From Actinacidiphila bryophytorum (lineage in GTDB: Bacteria; Actinomycetota; Actinomycetes; Streptomycetales; Streptomycetaceae): 64,000 nt of DNA. The notes beneath the pieces were generated by a model. The model worked only from the letters and a program-made list of their open reading frames with translations. It was not told the DNA's origin and searched no databases. The position numbers and the translations under genes are program-made. This document shows positions 8,566 to 16,731 of the stretch, piece by piece; the first letter of the stretch is position 1; each line of letters begins with the position of its first letter. The DNA is taken from the NCBI RefSeq assembly GCF_016916835.1, contig NZ_JAFFIX010000022.1, forward strand, positions 62,001 to 126,000, written 5' to 3'.

Positions 8566-9825
8566 ATGACTGAACGGCGCATGTGCAGGGCTCGCCAGGC
8601 TGTCGTCCCACTGCTGGCCGCAGGTGCGCTGCTCAGTGGCTGCGGCGTGCTCCCGGGAAGCGCGGGGGGCTCCCCGGTGCCCGTCGTGGTGATGACGTGG
8701 GCGCCCGAGGACACCAGGTCGACCAACATGCCGGGCATGGTCGCCATGGCGCAGGCGTTCGAGCACTACGTCAACGACACCGGCGGTCTCAACGGCCGCA
8801 AGCTCAAGGTGCTGACCTGCAACGAGCGCAACGACTCGGTCGCGGTCTCGCAGTGCGCCCAGCAGGCCGCCGACAACCACGCGGTCGCCGTCGTGGGTTC
8901 CTACAGCCAGCAGGGCGGCGCCTTCACCGCCGCGCTCGCCTCGACCGACATCCCCTACGTCGGCGGTTACGGCATCACGCAGGACGAGTTCGAGAGCCCG
9001 CTGTCCTACCCGGTCAACGGCGGGCTGCCGGCGCTGCTCGCGGGCAGCGGCGGCCAGCTGTCCAAGCTGTGCAAGAAGGTTTCTCTTGTGCGCCCCGACA
9101 CCATCACCGGCGACCAGTTCCCGATCTTCCTCGACCAGGCACTGACCGCCGCCGGCCGCCCGGCCGCCCGCGACCTGCCCACGCAGGACGACGCCACCGA
9201 CTACACCGACGTGGCCCAGCAGGCGGTCGGCGACAACAAGGCCAGCAACTGCGTGTCCGCGGTGCTCGGCGACCACACCAGCACCTTCTTCGACTCGCTG
9301 CGCCGGCTCGGCGAGAAGCCGCCGAAGGTCAGGCTCTCCTCGGTCATAGGCAGCGTCCAGCAGTCGCTGGTGGACGCCACCGGCGGCCCGAACAGCCCGC
9401 TGGAGAACGCCGTGGTCACCGACTGGTACCCGCCGGCCGCCGACCCCAAGTGGGACGAGATGAAGGCGGTCGTCAACAAGTACGCCTTCTCCGACGACCG
9501 CATCGACGTCGCCGACCCCGGGGTCCAGACGACCTGGATCGCCTACACGGTCTTCAGCAAGGTGGTCAGGGCCATGGACAAGGGCGCGGCCGTCACCGCG
9601 GAGACCGTGCAGCGGGCGCTCGACCACACCACGAAGCTGTCCACCGGAGGGCTCACCCCCGACCTGGGCTGGACCGACACCGACCTGCTCGACATCCCCG
9701 ACCACGCCCGCCTGGTGGACTCCAAGGTCACCTACCAGGTGGTCAAGGACGGCAAGCTGGTGCAGGTGGGCGCGGGCTTCGTGGACGTGGCGGCGACCAT
9801 GCGCAGGGCCAGCAGCTTCCACTGA
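8566..9825 (+). CDS. ABC transporter substrate-binding lipoprotein (branched-chain amino acid type, Peripla_BP_6)
   Basis: A 419-residue exported lipoprotein. The signal peptide AVVPLLAAGALLSGC ends in the lipobox LLSGC, so Cys28 or so would be lipidated and the protein anchored outside the membrane. The mature part has the two-lobed LivK-like fold: MPGMVAMAQAFEHYVNDTGGLNGRKLKVL, then QCAQQAADNHAVAVVGSYS. These proteins capture branched-chain amino acids, amides or related polar ligands for a LivHMGF-type importer. No permease or ATPase gene of that type is nearby, so it is an orphan that must share an importer or act as a sensor. Start: ATG 8566; a second ATG at 8581 is an alternative. A hairpin terminator follows at once. 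Confidence 0.88.
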   Translation: MTERRMCRARQAVVPLLAAGALLSGCGVLPGSAGGSPVPVVVMTWAPEDTRSTNMPGMVAMAQAFEHYVNDTGGLNGRKLKVLTCNERNDSVAVSQCAQQAADNHAVAVVGSYSQQGGAFTAALASTDIPYVGGYGITQDEFESPLSYPVNGGLPALLAGSGGQLSKLCKKVSLVRPDTITGDQFPIFLDQALTAAGRPAARDLPTQDDATDYTDVAQQAVGDNKASNCVSAVLGDHTSTFFDSLRRLGEKPPKVRLSSVIGSVQQSLVDATGGPNSPLENAVVTDWYPPAADPKWDEMKAVVNKYAFSDDRIDVADPGVQTTWIAYTVFSKVVRAMDKGAAVTAETVQRALDHTTKLSTGGLTPDLGWTDTDLLDIPDHARLVDSKVTYQVVKDGKLVQVGAGFVDVAATMRRASSFH

Positions 9826-9831
9826 CACCCG

Positions 9832-9858
9832 GGGTCCCGGGCCTGACGCCCGGGACCC
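9832..9858. terminator. Bidirectional terminator between convergent genes
   Basis: An 11-bp perfect stem (GGGTCCCGGGC / GCCCGGGACCC) with a 5-base loop, placed 6 bp after the binding-protein stop and 24 bp before the end of the convergent Pro/Gln-rich gene. It can serve both transcripts. Confidence 0.75.
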
Positions 9859-9882
9859 GGAGCCCGTCCGCCGCCCGCCCGC

Positions 9883-11349
9883 TCAGAGCTGGCTGTACTG
9901 CCGCTGGGTCAGGCCGTACTTGGTGGCGATGGCATTCCAGAGCTTGACCGCGGCCTTCTTCTGGGACGTCGCGGTGCCGCTCTCCTTGTTGCCCGCCTGC
10001 GCCTCCGCGGTGGTGCGGGCGTGGCCGCCCTTGCACACCTTGCCGCCGCCCGCGGCCTGGTCGGCCCACGCGGCATAGTGGCCGTCGGCGGCGGAGGACG
10101 CCTGCCAGGCCTTGGTGAGCGCCGTGGTCAGTGCCTCGTGGTTGGGCAGCTTGTCGACGGACAGGCCGCCGAGCTGGGTGACCAGGCCGGTGCGCTGGGT
10201 CGCCGCGGCACGCAGGTCGGAGGCGGCGCCGGGCAGGTTCTTGCAGTTCCTGATCGACTCGACCGCGCCGACCACCGAGCTGCGGCTCGCGCCGCTGGTG
10301 TTGAGCAGCGAGTCCAGCGCCTTGGCCTGCGCCTCGGCGTCGCCGCCCGCGGCGGCCTTGGGGCTGGCCGAGGCGGAGCCGGAACCGTCGGCCTTGCCGG
10401 TGGCGGACGCACTGGGCTTGTTGTCGGCGCTGGCCTTGCCGCCGCCGTTCATCATGGCGCCGACCACCAGGCCCGCCACCACGCAGCCGGCCACCACGAT
10501 CCCGATCACGACCTTGGGCGACATGCCGCGCCTGCGGTCGTCGTCGTCATAGTCGTCGTAGCCGGGCTCCCACGGCGGCTGGCCGTAGCCCTGCTGCTGC
10601 GCCTGCTGGGCCTGCTGCTGCGCGGACGGCGGCTGGATGATGCGCTGGCGCAGCGGCTCGGGGCCGGGGACGTCGTTCCTGAACAGGTGGTCGTAGTCGC
10701 TGTCGTGCTGCTGCCCCGGCTGCTGCCCCGGCTGGTCGTAGCCGGTCTGCTGCGCGAACTGCTGCCGGCCGCCGTACGACTGCGGGTCGGCGAAGGGCTG
10801 CGGGACGCCGTAGGGCTGCTGCTCGCCGTACTGCGGCTGCTCGGGGAATTCCTGCCCGGCGTAGCCCTGCGGCGGCTGGGGCTGCCCGTAGGCGTCGTAG
10901 GAGGGCTGCTGCGGCGCCTGCTGCGGCTGCTGCTCCTGGAAGATCGACAGCGGCATCGCCTGGGTGGACTCGGCGGGCGCGGGCTCGGGCGGGTTGGCAC
11001 CCGGGTAGGGCGGCAGCATCTGCGTGGCGTCGGCGACCGGGGCGGCGGGCTGCGGCGGGGCCGCGGGTATCGGCGCGGGCGCGGGTATCGGCGCGGCCGC
11101 GGGTCCCGCTCCCGGGTACGGCGGCAGCATCTGCGTGGCGTCCGCGGGCTCGACGGCCTGCGGTGGGTACGCCGGGGGCTGCGGCGGTACGGGCGGGGCG
11201 CCGGCCGGCTGCCCGGGGTCGCCCCAGGGGGTGCCGCCCGCGGGCTGCACCTGGTCGCCGCCGTAGGCCACGGGGGGCTGCTGCCCGGCCGGGAGGACGA
11301 CGCCCCGGTACGGTTCGGGCGCTTCCTCGCCGCGTCCGTTGCTGTGCAT
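9883..11349 (-). CDS. Pro/Gln-rich single-TM membrane protein with soluble C-terminal domain
   Basis: A 488-residue protein with three parts. Residues 1-270 are a low-complexity, Pro/Gln/Tyr-rich cytoplasmic region. One TM helix (VVIGIVVAGCVVAGLVVGAMM, about residues 280-300) comes next. A 160-residue Ala/Lys-rich helical extracellular domain completes the chain, ending QRQYSQL. The N-terminal part carries two copies of DATQMLPPYPGA, a Thr-containing motif of the sort found in Streptomyces proteins phosphorylated by Ser/Thr kinases and read by FHA domains; that link is inference. The C-terminal domain has one Cys pair (RNCKNLP, GKVCKG) that could form a disulfide outside the cell. Start: ATG 11349, nine bases after GGGAG. 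Function unknown. Confidence 0.75.
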   Translation of the reverse strand: MHSNGRGEEAPEPYRGVVLPAGQQPPVAYGGDQVQPAGGTPWGDPGQPAGAPPVPPQPPAYPPQAVEPADATQMLPPYPGAGPAAAPIPAPAPIPAAPPQPAAPVADATQMLPPYPGANPPEPAPAESTQAMPLSIFQEQQPQQAPQQPSYDAYGQPQPPQGYAGQEFPEQPQYGEQQPYGVPQPFADPQSYGGRQQFAQQTGYDQPGQQPGQQHDSDYDHLFRNDVPGPEPLRQRIIQPPSAQQQAQQAQQQGYGQPPWEPGYDDYDDDDRRRGMSPKVVIGIVVAGCVVAGLVVGAMMNGGGKASADNKPSASATGKADGSGSASASPKAAAGGDAEAQAKALDSLLNTSGASRSSVVGAVESIRNCKNLPGAASDLRAAATQRTGLVTQLGGLSVDKLPNHEALTTALTKAWQASSAADGHYAAWADQAAGGGKVCKGGHARTTAEAQAGNKESGTATSQKKAAVKLWNAIATKYGLTQRQYSQL

Positions 11350-11576
11350 CGCCGTTGACTCCCGCCTTCACCAAGTGTCGGACGTCTGGACACGCTACCG
11401 GGTGAAGGGCGGGAGGGGCCACGAACCCGAACGAGTGAACGCAGGGGCCTCGCCTTGACGTACGGTCCGGGGCGCCGCGGGAGGCGGCGCCGCCGGGTTT
11501 CTCCAGCACTTTGCGGCGTTCCACGCGAACGGTGTCGGTCGGATAACGATTCGGTGTGGAGTTGCCGTTCGACCGT

Positions 11577-12956
11577 TTATGCGGCGTCCTGCGCTTCGAG
11601 CCGGGCGCCGAACTCGCGTACCGAGGGCTCGGCGGAGAACGGGTCGAGCCGCCTGCGGAAGTCCTCCAGGTACTCCGCGCCGCGGTCCGAGCGCAGTCCC
11701 GACAGCAGCGCGACGGCCTGCGTGCCGGTCTGGCAGGCCTGTTCGACCTCCCGCTGCTGCACCTGGGCGCCGGCCAGCAGCAGCATGTCGATCGCCCTGC
11801 GCCTGGTGCGGGTGGCCGGGTGCGCGGCGAGCGCCTCCTCCGCGCGCCGGGCGGCGGGCGCGGCCTGGCCCAGGTCGCGGTGGCAGTGCGCCAGTTCGTC
11901 GGCCAGGTAGGCGTGGTCGAAGTGCGCGATCCACGCCGGGTCCCGGTCGGGCTCCGAGCGCTCCATGGCGCCGACCGCGAGCCCCGCGACGGTCGCGAAG
12001 GTGCGGGCGTCGCCCAGCAGGGCGTGGCCGCGCGCCTCGGCCGCGTAGAACATCGCCTCCGCTGTGTGGCCGACCTGTCCCCTGGCTCCTTCCTGGGCCG
12101 CGCGGGCGAGTTGGGCGATCTCCCGGGGATTGCCGAGGGTGGCTGCCAGGTGGCTCATGCTCGCGGCCAGGATGTAGCCGCCGTAGCCGCGGTCGCCCGC
12201 GGCCTGGGCGAGCCGCAGCGCCTGGATGTAGTAGCGCTGCGCCAGGCCGGGTTGGCCGGTGTCCACCGCCATGTACCCGGCCAGTTCGGTCAGCCGGGCC
12301 ACGGCGGAGAACAACTCGCGCCCTACCGACTCCCGGTAACTGCCCGCCAGCAGCCCGGAGACCACGCTGTTGAGGTAGTGCACCACCACCGGCCGCACAT
12401 GGCCGCTGCCGAACCTGTGGTCCAGCTCCGTGAGCGCCTGGGTGGTGGCCTTGACCGCCTCGACGTCGGAAGCACCCACCCTTGCGCCGCCGTTGCGGGC
12501 CACGCCCTGGTCGGGCCGGGTGATCAGCCAGTCCCTGCTGGGCTCGACGAGCGCGGAGGCGGCGACCGTGGAGCCGGTGAGGAAGTCGCGCCTGCCGACG
12601 TCGCTGCGCCACAGCTCGCAGACCTGCTCGATCGCGCCCAGCACGGTCGGCGCGAAGTGCAGGCCGATGCCGGTGGCCAGGTTCTTGCCGTCGGCCATGC
12701 CGATCTCGTCTATCGACACCGCACGGCCGAGCTTGCGCCCCAGCGCCTCGGCGACGATCCCCGGCGCCCTGCCACGCGGCTGCTGGCCACGCAGCCAGCG
12801 GGCCACCGACGTCTTGTCGTAGCGCAGGTCGAGGCCGTGCTCCGCCCCGCACATGTTGACCCTGCGGGCGAGCCCGGCGTTGGAGCAGCCGGCCTCCTGG
12901 ATCAGCGACTGGAGCCGCTCGTTGGGCTGCCGCGCCACAAGTGGTCGTGCGGCCAT
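11577..12956 (-). CDS. Conserved Streptomyces regulator with N-terminal HTH-like region and TPR repeats
   Basis: A 459-residue cytoplasmic protein. Residues about 10-75 (NERLQSLIQEAGCSNAGLARRV, then LRYDKTSVARWLRGQQPRGRAP) form a Cro/XRE-like helix-turn-helix. A linker with RDFLTGSTVAASALVEPSRDWL follows, and the remaining 270 residues are TPR-like helices (LAQRYYIQALRLAQAAGDRGYGG, AEEALAAHPATRTRRRAIDML). This architecture is that of large Streptomyces regulators acting in development, in which the TPR part mediates protein or peptide interaction. I do not recognise a gene name. Start: ATG 12956, preceded by GAGGGGG. It is divergent from the prim-pol gene across a repeat-rich 418-bp region. 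Confidence 0.8.
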   Translation of the reverse strand: MAARPLVARQPNERLQSLIQEAGCSNAGLARRVNMCGAEHGLDLRYDKTSVARWLRGQQPRGRAPGIVAEALGRKLGRAVSIDEIGMADGKNLATGIGLHFAPTVLGAIEQVCELWRSDVGRRDFLTGSTVAASALVEPSRDWLITRPDQGVARNGGARVGASDVEAVKATTQALTELDHRFGSGHVRPVVVHYLNSVVSGLLAGSYRESVGRELFSAVARLTELAGYMAVDTGQPGLAQRYYIQALRLAQAAGDRGYGGYILAASMSHLAATLGNPREIAQLARAAQEGARGQVGHTAEAMFYAAEARGHALLGDARTFATVAGLAVGAMERSEPDRDPAWIAHFDHAYLADELAHCHRDLGQAAPAARRAEEALAAHPATRTRRRAIDMLLLAGAQVQQREVEQACQTGTQAVALLSGLRSDRGAEYLEDFRRRLDPFSAEPSVREFGARLEAQDAA

Positions 12957-13374
12957 GGTGGTGTCCCCCTCGTCCTCGTCAACCCCGTCCTGGTGACTGA
13001 CGTCGCTACGGCTCTGTGTCTGTAGGGCTCTTGTCCGTACGGCTGGGTGTCGGTACGGCTCTTCGTGGTCCGGGCCCGTCCCGGAACGGCACTGCCTGTG
13101 TGTCCGTACGGCCCGTCTCCCGTACGGCTCTGCATCGATACGGGGCAGCGCGCCGGTGTCCTGCGGCTCCCCGTGCGGATGCTTCCCACACTCCGGGCGG
13201 AAAATGCCCTGCTTTGCCGGTGTTTCACCGGAGCCGCCCGGCGGGCCGCCCCCCAGTGCCTACCCGCGGCGAAGGCCCGCTGCCCGTACGCGCCCCCGGC
13301 AGTGCATCCGTGCGCCCGCCATGAGCCGCGACATCCCCCCGTAACCCCCCGTCACCCGGGGAGTTGTGCAGCGC
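12957..13374. other. Long divergent intergenic region with TACGGCTC repeats
   Basis: 418 bp between the TPR regulator and the prim-pol gene, with no credible gene. Its left part has at least five copies of a TACGGC(TC) word, four of them preceded by CG or GG, at about 13005, 13036, 13052, 13105 and 13121. It should contain the promoters of both flanking genes. Confidence 0.5.
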
Positions 13375-14031
13375 GTGGAAGACAGCATCGGAGTCCCGCG
13401 CCAGTTCACGGGTCAACTCCTCGACGCGGCGGTGCGCTACGCGGAGGAACGGCACTGGGACGTGCTGCCCGGCTCCTGGCTGGAGCCCGCCGCCTCCGGT
13501 GCGCCCCGCTGCTCCTGCGGGTCCGCCGGCTGCGCCGCGCCCGGCGCACATCCCGTGCGCCCCGACTGGGCAGGCCGCGGCAGCGGCACCGCACCCGCGG
13601 TGCGGCGCATGTGGCTGAAGCAGCCGCAGTCCTCGGTCCTGCTGCCCACCGGGCGCACCTTCGACGCCATCGACGTCTCCGAGGACGCCGGCTGCCTGGC
13701 GCTGGCCCGGATGGAGCGGATGGGCCTGCCGCTCGGCCCGGTCCTCGGCGCCCCAGGACGCCGGCTGCTCTTCTTCGTCCTGCCGGGCGCGGGCGCGAAG
13801 GTCCCCGAGCTGCTGCGCGGCCTCGGCTGGCCGCCCGAGTCGCTGGACCTGGCGGTGCTGGGCGAGGGCAGCTGGGTCGTCGCGCCGCCGACCAGGACCG
13901 CGCCGGGCGGGTGCGCCCAGTGGGTACGGCCGCCGTCCCAGGCCAACCGCTGGCTGCCGGAGGCGCAGGAGCTGCTGAGCCCGCTGGCGTACGCGTGCGG
14001 GCGGGAGACGGCCGCGGCCCGCGCCCGCTGA
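13375..14031 (+). CDS. Prim-pol-like protein, probably catalytically inactive
   Basis: A 218-residue protein of the group annotated as bifunctional DNA primase/polymerase. The zinc-cluster-like CSCGSAGCAAPGAHPVRPDW near residue 45 matches the CSCGxxxCxxPGKHP feature of actinobacterial prim-pol proteins. However, the catalytic hhDhD motif reads TFDAIDVSEDAG, with Ser in place of the second Asp, and the sxH motif region (GAPGRRLLFFVLPG) has no His. Enzyme activity is therefore doubtful, and a regulatory or structural role is more likely. Start: GTG 13375, 11 bases after GGGGAG. GTG 13366 is only 2 bases from that site and so less likely. The ABC transporter genes follow 147 bp downstream. Confidence 0.72.
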   Translation: MEDSIGVPRQFTGQLLDAAVRYAEERHWDVLPGSWLEPAASGAPRCSCGSAGCAAPGAHPVRPDWAGRGSGTAPAVRRMWLKQPQSSVLLPTGRTFDAIDVSEDAGCLALARMERMGLPLGPVLGAPGRRLLFFVLPGAGAKVPELLRGLGWPPESLDLAVLGEGSWVVAPPTRTAPGGCAQWVRPPSQANRWLPEAQELLSPLAYACGRETAAARAR

Positions 14032-14098
14032 CCCGCCCGGCCTGCCCGACCCTTCCGGCCTGCGACCCCGCTCACCGTCCGCACTCACCGCCCGCCAC

Positions 14099-14127
14099 TC
14101 GTCACTGTCAGTGGCCCCCCGTAGGGT
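14099..14127 (+). promoter_or_regulatory. Possible promoter of the ABC transporter operon
   Basis: TCGTCA (14099-14104), a 17-base spacer, then TAGGGT (14122-14127). This fits the weak -35 and TANNNT -10 pattern of vegetative Streptomyces promoters. The ATG lies 52 bases downstream, behind the strong site GGGGAGAGGG. Confidence 0.35.
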
Positions 14128-14178
14128 GGCAGCACGCGTGGGACCAGCGCGGGCAGGACACGGGGAGAGGGCCGCGAC

Positions 14179-15066
14179 ATGGCACAGGAGCCGGACGGCA
14201 CACCGCCGCGGGCGGATCGGGGAGCGCCCCTGCCGTACTACGGGACGGCAGGCGGCAGCGGGCAGGCGCAGGGCGGCGCGGGCGCGCCGGACGGCGGACC
14301 GGTGCCCGCGGTGCGCGTGCGCGGGCTGTGGAAGCGCTTCGGCGAGCAGGCGGCCGTCGCCGGCATCGAACTCGACCTGCCCGCGGGCCGCTTCATCGGC
14401 CTGGTGGGGCCGAACGGCGCGGGCAAGACCACCACGCTGTCCATGGTCACAGGGCTGCTGCGGCCCGACGACGGCCTGGTGCAGATCAACGGCCACGACG
14501 TGTGGGCCGACCCGGTCGCGGTGAAGTCCAGGATCGGTGTGCTGCCCGAGGGCCTGCGGCTGTTCGAGCGGCTCTCCGGGCGCGAACTGCTCGCCTACAC
14601 CGGGCGGCTGCGCGGCCTGCCCGGCGCCGAGGTCGACAAGCGCACCGGCCAGCTGCTCGACGTGCTCGACCTGACGGCCGCCCAGCACAAGCTGGTGGTG
14701 GACTACTCGACGGGCATGCGCAAGAAGATCGGCCTGGCCGCCGCGCTGCTGCACAACCCCGAGGTGCTCTTCCTCGACGAGCCCTTCGAAGGCGTCGACC
14801 CGGTGTCCGCCCAGGTCATCCGCGGCGTGCTGGAGCGCTACACGGCGGGCGGCGGCACCGTCGTCTTCTCCTCCCACGTGATGGAGCTGGTGGAGAGCCT
14901 GTGCGACTGGGTCGCGGTCATGGCCGCGGGCCGGATCGTGGCGCGCGGTCCGCTGGCCGAGGTGCGCGGCGAGGCGCCCACCCTGCAGGACGCCTTCCTG
15001 TCCCTGGTCGGCGCCGACCGGCGCACCGGCCAGGACCTCGACTGGCTGGGCGGCGGTTCCCGATGA
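14179..15066 (+). CDS. ABC transporter ATP-binding protein
   Basis: A 295-residue ATPase subunit. Walker A is GPNGAGKTT (about residue 77), the signature is YSTGMRKKIGLAAAL (a variant LSGGQ with STGM), and Walker B is VLFLDEPFEGVDP. The H-loop VFSSHVMELVE is also present. The STGMRKK signature is typical of the ABC-2/NatA-like exporter group. The first 45 residues are a low-complexity tail. Start: ATG 14179, eight bases after GGGGAGAGGG. Its stop overlaps the next gene's ATG (ATGA), so it pairs with that membrane protein. Substrate unknown. Confidence 0.93.
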   Translation: MAQEPDGTPPRADRGAPLPYYGTAGGSGQAQGGAGAPDGGPVPAVRVRGLWKRFGEQAAVAGIELDLPAGRFIGLVGPNGAGKTTTLSMVTGLLRPDDGLVQINGHDVWADPVAVKSRIGVLPEGLRLFERLSGRELLAYTGRLRGLPGAEVDKRTGQLLDVLDLTAAQHKLVVDYSTGMRKKIGLAAALLHNPEVLFLDEPFEGVDPVSAQVIRGVLERYTAGGGTVVFSSHVMELVESLCDWVAVMAAGRIVARGPLAEVRGEAPTLQDAFLSLVGADRRTGQDLDWLGGGSR

Positions 15067-16709
15067 CCGCTGCGGCGCCGCCTTCCGTCTCCCCGCCCGC
15101 CACGGGCTCTGCCGGCGGTTCCGTCACCGGCGTCTTCGTCCGGCTCAAGCTGTCGCTGATGCGCAACGGACTGCGCCAGTCCCGCGGGCGGACCGTCGGC
15201 TGGTGCATCGGCGTGGGCCTGACGATGCTCTATGCGCTGGCGAACGGCGCGGGCATGATCGCGCTGCGCGGCAACCACTACGCACCCGCGGTCTCGGTGA
15301 CCGTGGCCGTGGTGCTCGGCGTCGGCTGGGCGGTGATGCCGCTGTTCTTCTTCGGCGGCGACGACACCCTCGACCCGACCCGGCTGGCCATGCTGCCGCT
15401 GCGCCCGCGCCCCCTGCTGACCGCGCTGCTCACCTCCTCACTGGTCGGCGTCGGCCCGCTCTTCACCCTGCTGCTGGCCGCCGGCGCGGTGACCGCGGTC
15501 GCGCACGGCCCGGCGGCGGTCGTCGTCTCGGCCCTGTCCGTCGCCCTGCTGCTGGTCCTGTGCGTCGCACTGTCCCGTGCCATAGCCGCGGCCAACACCC
15601 GGCTGCTGACCAGCCGCAGGGGCCGCGACCTGGCGCTGCTCAGCGGTCTTTTCGTAGCGGTCGGCGCCCAGCTGGTCAACCTCGGGCTCAGCTCGCTGTC
15701 CGGCACCGACGGGCTGCACCGGGCCACGTCGGCGGCGTCCGTGCTGCGCTGGATACCGCCCGCCACCGCGGTCGACGCGGTCCGCTCCACCGGCCGGGGC
15801 GCGTACGGACTGGCGGCCGTGCAACTCGCCGTGACCGTCGCGGCGACCGCCCTGGTGCTGCGCTGGTGGCACCGCAGCCTCTTCCGGCTGATGGTCTCGC
15901 CCGACGCGTCCACGATCGCCGCGGCCCCCGAGGCGTCCGGCGGCCGCGACCGGTCGGCGGGTCGCTCCCCGCTGGGCCTGCGGCTGCCCTCGGGGCGTAC
16001 GGGCACGGTCATGCAGCGGCAGTTCCGCTACATGTGGCGTGACCCGCGGGCCAAGGCGGCGCTCGCGACCGGCCTGGCGGTCGGCCTGCTGCTGCCGCTG
16101 GTCGCCGTCGTCCAGCACGGCACGGTCTACCAGTGCCTGTGGGCCGCCGGCCTGCTCGGCATACAGATGTACAACCAGTTCGGTCTCGACGGCTCCGCCT
16201 TCTGGACCGTCATGGCCACGATCGCCGACCGCCGCGACGCCGAGGCCGAACTGCGCGGCCGGGCGCTGGCCATCGCAGTGATCGCCGTCCCCTACGTCAC
16301 GGTGGTGACCACCGGCGCCGCCGTCCTGCTCGGGCAGGCGGACGCACTCGCCGAGACACTCGGCCTGTCCTTCGCCTTCACCGGCGCGCTGGTGGCCACC
16401 GGCGGCTTCGCCAGCGTGCGCTACCCGTACGCGGTGCCGCGCGACAACCCCTTCTCCAACGCCGCCCCCGGCCAGAGCGGCCTGGTGATGATCAACGTCT
16501 TCGGCGGCACCCTCACCGGGGCGGCGCTGTGCCTGCCGGTGCTCGGGCCGGTCGTCGCCCTGCACCTCACGGGCCACCACGGCCTGCTCTGGCTGGCCCT
16601 CCCGGTCGGCGCCCTCTACGGTGCCGCGCTGGCCGCGCTGGCCCTGCGCTTCACCGCGCCCCGACTCCTCGACCGCCTCCCCGAGATCCTCGCGACGGTG
16701 CGCAAGTGA
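15063..16709 (+). CDS. ABC transporter permease-like integral membrane protein
   Basis: A 548-residue protein with roughly a dozen hydrophobic segments, for example VSVTVAVVLGVGWAVMPLFFF, GLAVGLLLPLVAVVQ and VVALHLTGHHGLLWLALPVGAL. Its ATG is fused to the preceding ATPase stop (ATGA), which makes it the membrane partner of that transporter. Features shared with the ABC-2-type export permeases of Streptomyces include the long cytoplasmic loops and the RDPRAKAALATG segment. The gene ends before a convergent MFS gene. The exported compound cannot be told from sequence. Confidence 0.87.
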   Translation: MTAAAPPSVSPPATGSAGGSVTGVFVRLKLSLMRNGLRQSRGRTVGWCIGVGLTMLYALANGAGMIALRGNHYAPAVSVTVAVVLGVGWAVMPLFFFGGDDTLDPTRLAMLPLRPRPLLTALLTSSLVGVGPLFTLLLAAGAVTAVAHGPAAVVVSALSVALLLVLCVALSRAIAAANTRLLTSRRGRDLALLSGLFVAVGAQLVNLGLSSLSGTDGLHRATSAASVLRWIPPATAVDAVRSTGRGAYGLAAVQLAVTVAATALVLRWWHRSLFRLMVSPDASTIAAAPEASGGRDRSAGRSPLGLRLPSGRTGTVMQRQFRYMWRDPRAKAALATGLAVGLLLPLVAVVQHGTVYQCLWAAGLLGIQMYNQFGLDGSAFWTVMATIADRRDAEAELRGRALAIAVIAVPYVTVVTTGAAVLLGQADALAETLGLSFAFTGALVATGGFASVRYPYAVPRDNPFSNAAPGQSGLVMINVFGGTLTGAALCLPVLGPVVALHLTGHHGLLWLALPVGALYGAALAALALRFTAPRLLDRLPEILATVRK

Positions 16710-16731
16710 GAGGGCAGGTCCCGGGTCGGGG

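Noticed and set aside
13225..14877. 550-codon minus-strand open frame across the prim-pol and ABC genes
   Set aside because: Crosses two genes with good motifs and start sites; its own sequence is Gly/Arg/His-rich without family features.
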